NCBI RefSeq assembly: GCF_000503055.1
Contig: NZ_AYVY01000010.1
Location: 92,352 to 156,351 of the forward strand
From: Mesorhizobium sp. LSHC420B00
Lineage (GTDB): Bacteria; Pseudomonadota; Alphaproteobacteria; Rhizobiales; Rhizobiaceae
Reading direction: 5' to 3'
Length of the DNA: 64,000 nt
Made by a program: the position numbers and the translations under genes. Below the pieces are notes generated by a model. The model saw only the letters and a list, made by a program, of their open reading frames with translations, did not search any database and was not told the origin of the DNA. Positions 46,053-56,800 of this stretch are shown here, one piece after another; position 1 is the first letter of the stretch, and each line of letters opens with the position of its first letter.

Positions 46053-48272
46053 TCACGCTGCCTCCTTGGCCTCGTTCCTGTCATAGGGATCGAAACGCTC
46101 ATAGAAGGTCTCGCCCTTCTCGGCCATGTCGAGCAGCAGCTTCGGCGCCCTGAACTCGGCGCCGTATTTCTTCTGCAGGCGCTTGGCGATCTTGACGAAT
46201 TTCTTCGCGCCGATGCCGTCGATGTAGGACAGTGCACCGCCTGTGTAGGGCGCGAAGCCGAAGGCCAGGATCGAGCCGACATCGGCCTCGCGTGGATCGG
46301 TAACGATGCCCTCCTCCATCACCCGTGCCGCCTCAAGCGCGATGGTGACCAGCAGCCGCTGCTTCAGCTCCTCATAATCGACCCTCTCCGGCGCCAGTTG
46401 CGGGTAGAGGTCCCTGAGGCCTGGCCACAGCTTCTTCTTGGCAGGTTTTGCCGGATAGTCGTAGAAGCCCTTGCTGTTCTTGCGACCCAAGCGACCGTGT
46501 GTGTCGACCATCGTGCTGATCAGCGCCATCTGCTTCGGGTCGACCGCCTTGTCGCCGAGATCGCGCATCGTCTGCTTCATGATCTTCTGGGCAAGGTCGA
46601 TCGCGGTCTCGTCGGTCAACGCCAGAGGACCGACCGGCATGCCGGCGGCTTTGGCCGCATTCTCGATCATCGGCGCCGGAACACCTTCGATCAGCATCTT
46701 GTAGGCTTCCGACATGTAGCGCAGTACGCAGCGATTGACATAGAAACCGCGCGAATCGTTGACGACAATCGGGGTTTTCTTGATGGCGCGGACAAAGTCG
46801 ATCGCGGTGGCCAGCGCTTTGTCGCCGGTCTTCTTGCCGAGGATGATCTCGACCAGCATCATCTTGTCGACCGGCGAGAAGAAGTGGATGCCGATGAAAT
46901 TCTTTGGCCGCGCCGAATTCCTGGCCAGCGATGTAATCGGTATGGTGGACGTATTCGAGGCGAAGGTCGCCGAAGGCTTGAGCACAGCCTCGGCCTGTTC
47001 GGTGGCGCCCTTCTTTACGGCCGAATCCTCGAATACCGCCTCGACGACAAGATCGCAGCCGGCGAGATCGGCGTAATCGGCCGTCGGCGTGATCAGCGTC
47101 AGCAACTGGTCCTTGTCCTGTGGCTTGGCACGGCCCTTCTTCACCTGATCCGAGATAAGGTTGTCGGAATGCGCCTTGCCCTTGGCGGCAGACTCCATGT
47201 CACGGTCGAGCAGCACCACCGGAATGCCCGCCTTGGCCGTCACATAGGCAATGCCGGCGCCCATGAAGCCGGCGCCGAGCACGCCGATCTTCTTAAACCT
47301 CGTTTCCGGCACACCGGCCGGGCGGCGCGCGCCCTTGTTCAGTTCCTGGAGCGACACGAACAACGAGCGGATCATCGCTGCCGCTTCCCTGGTCTGCATG
47401 ATCTCGGTGAAGTAGCGCTGCTCGATCCGCAAGGCGGTGTCGAACGGCACCAGCAAGCCCTCGTAAACGCATTTCAGGATGGCGGCAGCGGCGGGATAGT
47501 TGCCATAGGTCTCGCGGCGCAGGATGGCGATGGCCGGCGGCCACAGATTGGCACCGGCCACCGAATAGATCGGAGCGCCGGGCAGCTTGAAGCCTTTTTC
47601 GTCCCACGGCGCCACCGGTTTCAAGCCGTTCCTGATCATCGCCTTGGCGGTTTCGACCAGCTTGTCCGGCTCGGCAATCTCATGGATCAGGCCCATCGAC
47701 TTGGCCTTCTGCGGCGACAGCGTCTGGCCGGAGGTCAGCATTTGCAGCGCCTGCTGCTGGTCGGTCAGCCGCGGCACGCGCTGGGTTCCGCCGGCGCCGG
47801 GGAAAATGCCGATCTTCACTTCGGGAAGTGCCATCCTCACTTTGTCGGAATCGGCCGCGACACGGCCATGGCAGGCGAGCGACAATTCGAACGCGCCGCC
47901 CATGCAGGTGCCGTTGATCGCCGAAACCCACGGCTTACCCGAGGTTTCCAGCTTACGGAACAGGCCGTTCATATAGCCCGCATTGTCGAACAGCGCCTTG
48001 GTCGCCTTCTCTGGGTCCTTTGCCTTGTCGGCGGCGAAGGTCGCCAGCATCTTGTGCAGCATGGTGATGTCGGCGCCGCCCGAGAACGTATCCTTGCCAG
48101 AAGTGATCACCGCCCCCTTGATCGCAGCGTCGTTCGCCACCTTGTCGACGATGGCGTTCAGTTCGAGCATCACCTCTTGGGTGAAGACGTTCATCGAACG
48201 GTCCGGCATGTCCCAGGTGACCAGCGCAATGCCGTCGGCGTCGATGTCGAGGGTGAAATTGCTGTAGCTCAT
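46053..48272 (-). CDS. fadJ: Bifunctional enoyl-CoA hydratase/3-hydroxyacyl-CoA dehydrogenase (FadB/FadJ type)
   Basis: A 739-residue beta-oxidation enzyme. The N-terminal crotonase domain has the oxyanion segment [11 protein letters not shown] near residue 65 and [18 protein letters not shown] near 115. The 3-hydroxyacyl-CoA dehydrogenase part has the NAD motif [17 protein letters not shown] near 335, [19 protein letters not shown] near 455 and [10 protein letters not shown] near 505. It hydrates enoyl-CoA and oxidises the 3-hydroxyacyl-CoA. The second of two adjacent ATGs is chosen by GGAGAG spacing. It is 12 bp after the thiolase, its metabolic partner. Confidence 0.9.
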   Translation of the reverse strand: MSYSNFTLDIDADGIALVTWDMPDRSMNVFTQEVMLELNAIVDKVANDAAIKGAVITSGKDTFSGGADITMLHKMLATFAADKAKDPEKATKALFDNAGYMNGLFRKLETSGKPWVSAINGTCMGGAFELSLACHGRVAADSDKVRMALPEVKIGIFPGAGGTQRVPRLTDQQQALQMLTSGQTLSPQKAKSMGLIHEIAEPDKLVETAKAMIRNGLKPVAPWDEKGFKLPGAPIYSVAGANLWPPAIAILRRETYGNYPAAAAILKCVYEGLLVPFDTALRIEQRYFTEIMQTREAAAMIRSLFVSLQELNKGARRPAGVPETRFKKIGVLGAGFMGAGIAYVTAKAGIPVVLLDRDMESAAKGKAHSDNLISDQVKKGRAKPQDKDQLLTLITPTADYADLAGCDLVVEAVFEDSAVKKGATEQAEAVLKPSATFASNTSTIPITSLARNSARPKNFIGIHFFSPVDKMMLVEIILGKKTGDKALATAIDFVRAIKKTPIVVNDSRGFYVNRCVLRYMSEAYKMLIEGVPAPMIENAAKAAGMPVGPLALTDETAIDLAQKIMKQTMRDLGDKAVDPKQMALISTMVDTHGRLGRKNSKGFYDYPAKPAKKKLWPGLRDLYPQLAPERVDYEELKQRLLVTIALEAARVMEEGIVTDPREADVGSILAFGFAPYTGGALSYIDGIGAKKFVKIAKRLQKKYGAEFRAPKLLLDMAEKGETFYERFDPYDRNEAKEAA

Positions 48273-48284
48273 CATCTCTCTCCG

Positions 48285-49493
48285 TCAGACGCGTTCGATG
48301 ATCGTTGCGGTGCCCATGCCGGCGCCGATGCAAAGCGTCACCAGCGCGGTGTTCAGGTCGCGGCGTTCCAATTCGTCCAGCACCGTACCGAAGATCATCG
48401 CACCGGTGGCGCCGAGCGGATGGCCCATGGCGATGGCGCCGCCATTGACGTTGATCCGGTCATGCGGAATCTCGAAATTCTGCATGTAGCGCAGCACCAC
48501 CGAAGCGAAGGCCTCGTTGAGCTCGAACAGGTCGATGTCCGACAGCTTCATCTTCGCCCGCTTCAACAGCTTTTCGGTGACGTCGACCGGGCCGGTCAGC
48601 ATCAGCACCGGTTCGGAGCCGATGTTGGCAAAGGCGCGGATACGCGCGCGCGGCTTGAGGCCGAGCGTCTTTCCGGCCTTTTTCGAGCCGAGCAGCACGG
48701 CCGCCGCGCCGTCGACGATGCCGGACGAATTGCCGGCATGGTGGACGTGGTTGACCTCTTCCACCTCGGGATGCTTCTGCACGGCGACGGCGTCGAAGCC
48801 GCCCATTTCGCCGGGCATCACAAAGGACGGATTGAGAGCGGCCAGCGACTGCATGTCGGTCGAAGGCCGCATGTGCTCGTCGTGGTCGAGAATGGTCAGG
48901 CCGTTCTGGTCCTTGACCGAGATCACTGAATTCTTGAAGCGGCCCTCGCCCCACGCCTTGGCGGCACGCTTCTGGCTTTCGACCGCGTAGGCATCGACGT
49001 CGTCGCGCGAAAACCCGTATTTGGTGGCGATCAGGTCGGCCGATATGCCTTGCGGCACGAACCAGCCGGGCAGGCCGACCGAAGGATCCATGAACCAGGC
49101 GCCGCCGGAGGCGCCCATGCCGACCCGCGACATCGATTCGACGCCACCGGCAATCACGATCTCGTCGGCGCCTTGCGCGATCTTGGCGGCGCCGAAATTG
49201 ATGGCGTCGAGGCCCGAGGCGCAGAAGCGCGATATCTGCATGCCAGGCGCCTTGGTGTCGTAGCCGGCCTCGAAAGCAGCGGCACGTGGAATGACTGCAC
49301 CCGCCTCGCCAACCGGATCGACACAGCCGAAGATGATGTCGTCGACGGTGCCGGTGTCCAGCCCGTTGCGGTCGCGGATCGCCTCGAGCACCTTGGCGCC
49401 GAGCCGCACCGCCGGCACTTCGTGCAGCGAGCCATCCTTCTTGCCCCTGCCGCGCGGCGTGCGCACGGCATCATAGACGTAAGCTTCGGCCAT
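48285..49493 (-). CDS. Acetyl-CoA C-acyltransferase (thiolase)
   Basis: A 402-residue thiolase. The nucleophilic Cys is in [15 protein letters not shown] near residue 90, [16 protein letters not shown] holds the catalytic His near 350, and the C-terminal [16 protein letters not shown] carries the second Cys. It cleaves 3-ketoacyl-CoA to acetyl-CoA and a shortened acyl-CoA. It lies between acyl-CoA dehydrogenase (32-bp gap) and the FadJ-type enzyme, giving a complete beta-oxidation spiral. Confidence 0.92.
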   Translation of the reverse strand: MAEAYVYDAVRTPRGRGKKDGSLHEVPAVRLGAKVLEAIRDRNGLDTGTVDDIIFGCVDPVGEAGAVIPRAAAFEAGYDTKAPGMQISRFCASGLDAINFGAAKIAQGADEIVIAGGVESMSRVGMGASGGAWFMDPSVGLPGWFVPQGISADLIATKYGFSRDDVDAYAVESQKRAAKAWGEGRFKNSVISVKDQNGLTILDHDEHMRPSTDMQSLAALNPSFVMPGEMGGFDAVAVQKHPEVEEVNHVHHAGNSSGIVDGAAAVLLGSKKAGKTLGLKPRARIRAFANIGSEPVLMLTGPVDVTEKLLKRAKMKLSDIDLFELNEAFASVVLRYMQNFEIPHDRINVNGGAIAMGHPLGATGAMIFGTVLDELERRDLNTALVTLCIGAGMGTATIIERV

Positions 49494-49524
49494 TTTCCTG
49501 CTCCTTGGGTTTGCTGAAAGTCGC

Positions 49525-50694
49525 TCAGAGAGAGCGCCCGATCAGCAATTTCATGATCTCGTTGGTTCCGCCGTAGATGCGCTGGACGCGGGCGTCGCGG
49601 AACATGCGCGCAATCGGATATTCATTCATGTAGCCATAGCCGCCATGCAATTGAAGGCATTCGTCGACGACTTTTCCCTGCAGGTCTGACAGCCAGTATT
49701 TGGCCATCGAGGCCGTCACCGGGTCGAGGCCGCCGTTAATGTGGCGGGCAACGCAGTCATTATAGAAGACGCGCCCAATGGTCGCCTCGGTCTTCAATTC
49801 GGCCAGCTTGAACTGGGTGTTCTGGAATTCGATGATGGCCTTGCCGAAGGCCTTGCGCTCCTTGACGTAGTCGATGGTAAGAGCCAGCGCCCGCTCGACC
49901 ATGGCGATAGCAGTGGTGCCGATCTGCAGCCGCTCCTGCGGCAATTGCTGCATCAGCTGGACGAAGCCCTGGCCTTCCTCGTTGCCAAGCAGGTTCGAGG
50001 TCGGCACACGCACGTCGTTGAAGAACAGTTCCGACGTGTCGTTGGCCTTGAGGCCGATCTTGTCGAGGTTGCGGCCGCGCTCGAAGCCCTCCACCTCGTC
50101 GGTCTCGACGACGATCAGCGAGATGCCCTTGGCACCTTTCTGCGGATCGGTCTTGGTGACGACGATGATGAAGTTAGCGAGCTGGCCGTTGGTGATAAAG
50201 GTCTTCGAGCCGTTGAGCTTGTACTGGTTGCCGTCCTTTTCGGCGCGCGTCTTGACGCCCTGCAGGTCGGAGCCCGCACCCGGCTCGGTCATGGCGATGG
50301 CGCCGATCAGTTCGCCGGTCGCCAGCCTCGGCAGCCATTTCTTCTTCTGCTCGTCCGAGCCGTAATGGAGGATGTAGGGGGCGACGATCGAATTGTGCAG
50401 GCCAATGCCGAACCCGTCGACGCCGACATGGGCGATCGCCTCGATGATGGCGCTCTCATGCGCGAAGCTGCCGCCCGAGCCGCCATATTCCTCCGGCATC
50501 GAGGCGCAGAGCAGGCCGGCCGCACCCGCCTTCAGCCAGCTTTCGCGGTCGACCATCTCGTTCTTCTCGAACTCGTCGTAACGCGGCGCGATCTCTTCCG
50601 ACATGAAGCGGTGCGCCATGTCATAAAGCATGCCGACCTCGTCCGCCGCCCAGGCGGGTTTTGGAAGGCCAAGGATTTCGGCGGGACTGGTCAT
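49525..50694 (-). CDS. Acyl-CoA dehydrogenase
   Basis: A 389-residue flavin-dependent acyl-CoA dehydrogenase. Signatures are IGAIAMTEPGAGSDLQGVKT near residue 125, LNGSKTFITNGQLA near 155, and the C-terminal LHGGYGYMNEYPIARMFRDAR with RIYGGTNEIMKLLIGR. It introduces the alpha-beta double bond and passes electrons to ETF. The ATG at 50694 gives a normal length; upstream codons lie in an intergenic palindrome. First of three genes that share the strand with the thiolase and FadJ. Confidence 0.88.
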   Translation of the reverse strand: MTSPAEILGLPKPAWAADEVGMLYDMAHRFMSEEIAPRYDEFEKNEMVDRESWLKAGAAGLLCASMPEEYGGSGGSFAHESAIIEAIAHVGVDGFGIGLHNSIVAPYILHYGSDEQKKKWLPRLATGELIGAIAMTEPGAGSDLQGVKTRAEKDGNQYKLNGSKTFITNGQLANFIIVVTKTDPQKGAKGISLIVVETDEVEGFERGRNLDKIGLKANDTSELFFNDVRVPTSNLLGNEEGQGFVQLMQQLPQERLQIGTTAIAMVERALALTIDYVKERKAFGKAIIEFQNTQFKLAELKTEATIGRVFYNDCVARHINGGLDPVTASMAKYWLSDLQGKVVDECLQLHGGYGYMNEYPIARMFRDARVQRIYGGTNEIMKLLIGRSL

Positions 50695-50758
50695 GTTTAT
50701 TCTCTGATCCTCCTTCCAAGCACGCCGCCAGAATTGAGGCTGGCGCGCTGCCGTGGCG

Positions 50759-50811
50759 CCCTCTCCCGGCCGCTTCGCGGCCACCCTCCTCGCGAGGAAG
50801 AGGGGAGCCTA
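50759..50811. repeat. REP-like rhizobial palindrome between two acyl-CoA dehydrogenase genes
   Basis: CCCTCTCC, then GGCCGC-TTC-GCGGCC, then CCTCCTCGCGAGG form nested inverted repeats ending in AAGAGG. It is the CCCTC..GGCCGC..GCGGCC..AGG type extragenic element common in Mesorhizobium. It occupies most of the 114-bp gap between the two dehydrogenase genes. Confidence 0.7.
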
Positions 50812-52605
50812 GAACGCTTCGGCCGGCAGCGCCATCAATGTGTCGGCGCCGCTGGAGATGCGGGCAAGGTGCGCCGCCGTCTCCGGCATGATCCGCTCCA
50901 CGAAGAAGCGCGCCGTCACCAGCTTGTTGTCGTAGAAAGACGAAGCGCCGTCGGCGCCATTCGCCAATTTCGCTGCGGCCACCCTGGCCATCTGCGCCCA
51001 CATATAGCCCAGCGCCACCAGGCCGAAGAGATGCATGTAGTCGGTCGAGGCGGCACCGGCATTGTCGGGCTTGGCCATGCCGTTCTGCATCAGCCACATC
51101 GTCGCCGCCTGCAGATCGTTGAGGCTCTTCTTCAGCGCCTTGGTGAAGGGCGCCATCTTCTCGTCGGTGCGGTTCTCCTCGCAGAACTCGCCGACTTCCC
51201 TAAAGAACGCCTGCACCGCGCGACCGCCATTCAAGGCCAGCTTGCGGCCGACGAGGTCGAGTGCCTGGATGCCGTTGGCACCCTCATAGATCATGGCGAT
51301 GCGGGCATCGCGGACGAACTGGCTCATGCCGTGCTCTTCTATATAGCCGTGGCCTCCGAACACCTGCTGCGCCATTACCGCATGATCGAAACCCTTGTCG
51401 GTGAGCACGCCCTTGACCACCGGCGTCATCAGGCCGGTATAGTCATCGGCTGCCTGGCGATCCTTGTCGTCACCGGAGCGGTGAGCGATGTCGGACTTGA
51501 TCGCCGTCCACAGCGCCAGCGCGCGGCCGGCCTCGTTGAAAGCCTTCATGGTCATCAGGCTGCGGCGGATGTCCGGATGGACGATGATCGGATCGGCCTT
51601 TCTGTCCGGCGCCTTCAGCCCTGACAGCGAGCGGCCCTGCAGACGATCCTTGGCGTAGGAAACCGCATTCTGATAGGCAACCTCCGACAGTGAGAGGCCC
51701 TGCAGGCCGACGCCAAGCCGCGCCTCATTCATCATGGTGAACATGGCTTTCAGCCCGCCATTGGCCTCGCCGAGCAGTGTGCCTTCAGCGTCGTCATAAT
51801 TCATGACGCAGGTCGAATTGCCATGGATACCCATCTTCTCCTCGATCGAGCCACAGGAGACGGTGTTCTTCTCGCCCGGATTGCCTGATGCATCGAGCTT
51901 GAGCTTCGGCACGATGAACAGCGAGATGCCCTTCACGCCATCCGGCGCGCCCTCGATACGGGCCAGCACGAGGTGGACGATGTTTCCCGACATGTCATGC
52001 TCGCCGGCCGAGATGAATATCTTCTGGCCGGAGATCCTGTAGGTGCCGTCGCCATTTGGAACGGCCTTGGTGCGCAGCAAGCCGAGATCGGTTCCGCAGT
52101 GCGGCTCGGTCAGGTTCATGGTGCCGGTCCAGGCGCCCTCGACCAGCTTCGGCAACCATGTCGCCTTCTGCTCTTTGGTGCCATGGGTGATGATCGCAGC
52201 GATCGCACCTTGCGTCAGTCCGGCATACATCATCAGCGACATATTGGCCGACACCATATATTCGGCAACCGCAGTATGCACTGCATAGGGCAAGCCTTGC
52301 CCGCCAAACTCGACAGGTGCGGCGAGCCCCATCCAGCCACCTTCGCGATACTGGTCGAAGGCTTCCTTGAAGCCTTTTGGCGTCGTCACCGACCCGTCGA
52401 CATGGCGCACACAACCTTCCACGTCGCCGACACGGTTGAGCGGCTGCATGACGTTTTCGGCGAGCTTCGCGCCCTCGGCAAGGATGGCCTCGAGCACATC
52501 CGGCGTCGCGTCGGAAAATCCGGGAAGATTGGAATAGCGCTGATAGCCCAGCACCTCGTTCAGCACGAACAGCGTGTCCCGGATCGGCGCTCTGTAGATC
52601 GGCAT
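50809..52605 (-). CDS. Acyl-CoA dehydrogenase, long form with C-terminal domain
   Basis: A 598-residue acyl-CoA dehydrogenase of the long (FadE5/DmdC-like) class. [20 protein letters not shown] near residue 158 and [17 protein letters not shown] are FAD/substrate segments; [21 protein letters not shown] near 425 and [19 protein letters not shown] complete the core; an extra C-terminal helical domain follows from ~470. The start at 52605 has a strong GGAGG. It is the first gene of the degradation cluster behind a MerR-type operator. Confidence 0.88.
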   Translation of the reverse strand: MPIYRAPIRDTLFVLNEVLGYQRYSNLPGFSDATPDVLEAILAEGAKLAENVMQPLNRVGDVEGCVRHVDGSVTTPKGFKEAFDQYREGGWMGLAAPVEFGGQGLPYAVHTAVAEYMVSANMSLMMYAGLTQGAIAAIITHGTKEQKATWLPKLVEGAWTGTMNLTEPHCGTDLGLLRTKAVPNGDGTYRISGQKIFISAGEHDMSGNIVHLVLARIEGAPDGVKGISLFIVPKLKLDASGNPGEKNTVSCGSIEEKMGIHGNSTCVMNYDDAEGTLLGEANGGLKAMFTMMNEARLGVGLQGLSLSEVAYQNAVSYAKDRLQGRSLSGLKAPDRKADPIIVHPDIRRSLMTMKAFNEAGRALALWTAIKSDIAHRSGDDKDRQAADDYTGLMTPVVKGVLTDKGFDHAVMAQQVFGGHGYIEEHGMSQFVRDARIAMIYEGANGIQALDLVGRKLALNGGRAVQAFFREVGEFCEENRTDEKMAPFTKALKKSLNDLQAATMWLMQNGMAKPDNAGAASTDYMHLFGLVALGYMWAQMARVAAAKLANGADGASSFYDNKLVTARFFVERIMPETAAHLARISSGADTLMALPAEAF

Positions 52606-52697
52606 GCGTTTCCTCCACCATGCGGTCTTGGCCCCGAAATCAGCCTCAGCATATGAGGATGGCAGACGGACCAACGTTGCGGTCGAGATAACAAATA

Positions 52698-52719
52698 TTG
52701 ACGTTTGCGTAAACGTCAA
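52698..52719. promoter_or_regulatory. MerR-type operator upstream of the acyl-CoA dehydrogenase operon
   Basis: A perfect inverted repeat TTGACGTTT-GCGT-AAACGTCAA, ~100 bp upstream of the dehydrogenase start. Its first 16 bases fit TTNACGTTTNCGTNAA, which is also found in the promoter of the adjacent merR gene. Confidence 0.8.
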
Positions 52720-52786
52720 TTCTGCGATGGGGCAAATTTTCTCCCGCGCGCCAAGACGGCAAACGGCGAAGGACGGTAACGACGAA

Positions 52787-52814
52787 GAACCGCGCGGCGA
52801 AAGCCGCGCGGTTC
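52787..52814 (-). terminator. Hairpin terminator after merR
   Basis: A perfect 12-bp stem GAACCGCGCGGC / GCCGCGCGGTTC around a GAAA loop, 28 bp past the merR stop. The T tract is weak but the stem is very stable. Confidence 0.65.
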
Positions 52815-52842
52815 TCATTCGTCAGAAATCGGCAGGTTTAGT

Positions 52843-53304
52843 TTAGCTCGCCACGCTGGCCTGCGGCGCCGAGCGCTCGATCAGCATTTGCCGGACGGTC
52901 GACATCGAGGCACTCAGTTCGCTGATAGCGTCATCGATCAACGCCCGCTGCTTCTGCAGGCGGGCAAGCTGCTTCTCCGACTTGTCGAGCGCCAACCGCA
53001 ACTGCTTGGTGTTGGAGCCGTTCGGATCGTAGAGGTCCATCATCTGCTTGACGTCACGCAGCGAGAACCCGACCTTGCGGCCGAGCAAGATCAGTTTCAG
53101 CCGGGCCCTGTCGCGGCGTGTATAGAGACGGGTTGAGCCGTCACGCTGCGGGTTGAGTAGACCCTTGTCCTCATAGAAACGCAGCGTGCGCAGCGTCACT
53201 CCGTATTTCTTGGCCATTTCGCCGATGCGGACAAGCTCTTCACCGGCTTCGCTCGACATATCGTTGGTATTGGCCGCGGCTTGGCCGGGCGAAATAAGTT
53301 TCAT
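52843..53304 (-). CDS. MerR-family regulator of acyl-CoA degradation (LiuR-like)
   Basis: A 153-residue MerR-family regulator. The N-terminal HTH (LVRIGEMAKKYGVTLRTLRFY then EDKGLLNPQRDGSTRLYTRRD) spans ~22-70, followed by a dimerising coiled coil. No Cys-rich effector site is seen, which suits non-metal MerR proteins. Relatives (LiuR type) repress branched-chain amino acid or fatty-acid degradation genes. Its target is inferred from the shared operator motif in its own promoter and that of the downstream dehydrogenase operon. A GTG at 53310 is an alternative start. Confidence 0.82.
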   Translation of the reverse strand: MKLISPGQAAANTNDMSSEAGEELVRIGEMAKKYGVTLRTLRFYEDKGLLNPQRDGSTRLYTRRDRARLKLILLGRKVGFSLRDVKQMMDLYDPNGSNTKQLRLALDKSEKQLARLQKQRALIDDAISELSASMSTVRQMLIERSAPQASVAS

Positions 53305-53821
53305 GGTCACTGGCTTTCCCCGTCTGGTGGCGTCGCGGTCGCGGACCTTGCGTCGCCTGAGTGAAAGCGGGGGCGTGCTTCCACTCGTGGTTTCAACAAA
53401 CAAATCACAAACGGCGTAATCCGCTCGTTTACGTTTACGTCAATGCTATATCGATAGCCGCCTTACGACGCAAGAGCGTTCTGGGCTTGGAACTTTATGC
53501 CGCAGCGCCGGTGGATAACCTAAAAGTCGTGGCCGATTTCGGGAGCGATCATGCGGCTGATCAAAATTCTACAGCGTCTTTTGTGCGTCCAAAAAGACAC
53601 CCGGCGCCGTCCGCAGCCAGTCGACAAAGTTGCAACTTCTTAAGCTTGGTTAACGCGTTGTTTACCACGTTGGGGCGAAATGTGCGCATGTCGGTTACCC
53701 GTGTTTATCCTGTATTGAATTTTTCACGGTTTTTCGGAGCGCGGGTAAGACCCGGGAAGCTCGTCTTCCACTGCAACAAGCCAAGCAGTCGCGTTCGTCC
53801 CGGCAGGACTTTGGGAACCTG
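53305..53821. other. merR-podJ intergenic region
   Basis: A 517-bp gap. It holds the merR operator at 53428-53443 and, nearer the podJ-like gene, a TTAA-N6-TTAAC sequence at 53640-53654 that resembles a CtrA site with one base short of the usual spacing. No gene recognised. Confidence 0.5.
53428..53443. promoter_or_regulatory. MerR-type operator in the merR promoter
   Basis: TTTACGTTTACGTCAA fits the same TTNACGTTTNCGTNAA pattern as the operator at 52698. It lies ~125-140 bp upstream of merR, suggesting autoregulation. Confidence 0.7.
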
Positions 53822-56800
53822 GTGAAAGCCAGCAATTCTGAAACGGGCGCATTGATGAACAGCAAGCGGTCCTACCTCGATACACTCAACGCCGGCAGGC
53901 AGCGCAGGCCGCACACGACGCTTGAAGAGCTCAACCGTTCCCTGGAAACGCTGGAGCAGCGACTGGAGCGGACGCGCGAGGAGACTGCAAGCCATCCCGG
54001 TCCACGCCGACCAGCGGCAGAACCGCGCTATCCTAGTGCCCAACCCTATGGCCAGCAGCGCCGGTACGAGGACCCACGCGACGCGCAGCGGCCGAAAGGT
54101 CCAGCGGCGGCCGTCGACCAGAACTACCAGGCGATCGCCCGCGATATCGACCGGGTGCGCGGCCAGGAGGACGGCGTCGCCCTAGCCGGCAAGATCGCTG
54201 GCGAATTGCGCGGCCTGCGCGAAGAGCTTCGCCAGCAGATGACCTCCGGCCTGCAACGCGAGTTCGACGCACTGCGCAAGAATATCGAGCGAGCCTACCA
54301 GTCAAATGGCGGCGGCAAGGGCAGCGCCGAACTCGGCGTCGAATTCGAGCGGCTTTCCGGCGCCATCCAGACGCTGGCCGAAAAAAGCGACGACAGAAGC
54401 GTCAATATGTTGCGGCTCGAGCTTGAGCAGGTCAAGGCAGCTCTCGATACGCTGGCGCGCGACGAGAGCGTGCAGGCAGTGGGCCGCCGCTGGGACGATT
54501 TCGACCGCCGCTGGAGCGCCTTCGAGGACCGCGTCGACGCCGATCAGCGCAAGCGCTCCGACGCGCCCGGCCTGTCGGCGCTGACCGAGCGACTCGAACA
54601 GATCAGCAATGCCGTCAGCAATCTGCCGGAATCGCTGTCGCTGCGCTCGCTGGAGGAAAAGGTCCGCATGCTTGCCGGAGCGGTCGACCATTTCGCCCGC
54701 CAGCAGGACAATCGCGGCAGCGACACATTCAGTCAGATCGACGAGCGGCTCGACGAGATTTCCCGCGCGATCGTCGCCTCGACGGTTGCCGCGCAAGCCA
54801 ATTCGTTCGACCCCGAGCCCTTCGAACGCATCGAGAAGCGGATCGATTCACTGGCCCAGCAAATCGAAGAAGTGTCGCAGGATCGTCCGGGCCGGGAGGT
54901 CATCGACCGTCTCAACACATTGTCGAGCCGCGTGGATGAGCTGGCCGGCCGAGCCAATCTGCCGGAACAAGCTATGGAGCGCCTTGCCAGGCAAGTCGCG
55001 CTTATCGCCGACAAGATCGACCATGCACCTGCCATGCCCGACGCCGACTACATCTTCCAGGGGCTCGAGCAGCGCTTCGATGTGCTGTCCAGCATGATGG
55101 AACGTCGCCAGGGCGACGCCATCGAACAAGGCAACATGCTGTTTCGCGACCTTGAGCGCCGGTTGGACGAAGTCGCCGACAGGCTGGATCAGCGCATGCC
55201 GCAGGTCGACAGCGCCGGCGTCATGGATGCCATCGACGCCCGCTTCACCGCGCTGGCCAAGCGGATGGAGACGCGCGTTCCAGATCCCGCCAGCGAGGCG
55301 GCGATCCGCGGCCTGGAGAGCCGGCTCGAAGACATTTCAAGCCGGCTGGATTCGTCCGCGGCACAGGTCGCCAGCATCGACCCGGCGTTGATCCGCAGCC
55401 TCGAAGCGCAGGTCGCGGGCCTGACGGCGCATCTTTCCAAGCCCGGCACGCCGCTGCCGGAATTCGACGACATCAGCCCGCGCCTCAACGAGATCGAGAA
55501 GTCGCTGGCCGGAACCCGCGATTCCATCCTCGGCGCGGCGCGCGAGGCGGCCGAGAGCGCCGTCCGCTCGCTGGCCGGATCAAGCGCCAACACGGCGGCC
55601 GTTACCGGCCTCGCCCAGGACCTGAAGACGCTCGAGGCGCTGACGCGCCGTTCGGACGAGCGCAATTCAAGGACGTTCGAGGCTATCCACGACACGCTGC
55701 TCAAGATTGTTGACAGGCTAGGTTCACTGGAGACCGGCGAACCGGCAAGCGCAGAGTTGAGCAAACGCTTCGGCCGGGCATCCAAGATCTCGGTGCAGGA
55801 CGCACCGTCGATGGACATCGACCAGCCGCTGCCGTTAACGGGCAACATGGCCGATCTGGACGGTCGCACCGCGGCGCTCGTGCGCGACGAGCCAGGTCCG
55901 CGTACGCCGGCCGCGGCGGCCGCGGCAGCCGCCCTGGCGGCCCTCGGTTCAGACACGACGCATGAAAAAACCGAGCACGGCGGCGGCAGGAAATCGATGT
56001 TAGGCGGGCTGGCGCGCGCCTTGAAGGGCAAGAAGGAGGCCGAGATGCCGCCGCTTGCCGGCTCGGCGTCGAGCGTCGAAATACCGAGCGTCGATCTGGA
56101 CGAGCCGCTCGACCCCAAGGTCGCCAATCGGCCATTGGAACCCGGCTCCGGCGCCCCCGACCTCAGCGCCATCATGAAACGTGTGCGCGACGAGCGCGGG
56201 CAGCCGGCCCGCGAAGGCGGCGCCGAAGCGGCGAAATCGGACTTCATCGCGGCAGCCAGACGGGCTGCGCAAGCGGCGGCCGCCGAGGCGGACGCCCTTA
56301 AGCGCCAGTCGACGATGAAAGGCCCGGTCAAGGCGCTCAGGATAGGCGACCTGCTCAAGGCGCGGCGCAAGCCGATCCTGATGGGGGCAATTGCCATCAT
56401 GCTGGCGCTTGCCGGCCTGCAACTGGGCAAAGCCTTCTTCTCCGATCCGGTCGAAGTCGCCAACAATGACGCGGCGCCGGCTGTGGCCGCACAGCCGGTG
56501 GAGACTGCATTGGCCAGCGTTGCCAGCGAACCGAAGGCGGACGCGCAGACGGCAGCGCAGGATAGCGCGCCGTCCTCCATCGTCAGGCAGGCAGAGCCGT
56601 CCGCAGCGACGACCAAGGACGACACGGCGGCGCAAACCGGCCCCGCCACACCGGCAACCGAGGCATCGACAGCCCCCGCGGCAGCCCCTGACATGGCGGC
56701 GCCAGACGCCACGGCCGCAGTGCCCGCACCGGCAGCGGCGACGGCCAGCGACGCCGAGCCAATGGCTGCCGCGCCTGCTACCACCACAGCTGCGACGCAG

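Noticed and set aside
45258..48929. 1223-codon open frame on the plus strand
   Set aside because: It lies opposite the S24 repressor, FadJ-type enzyme and part of the thiolase, all with clear family motifs. Its own protein is His/Arg/Asp-rich low-complexity sequence typical of antisense frames in high-GC DNA.
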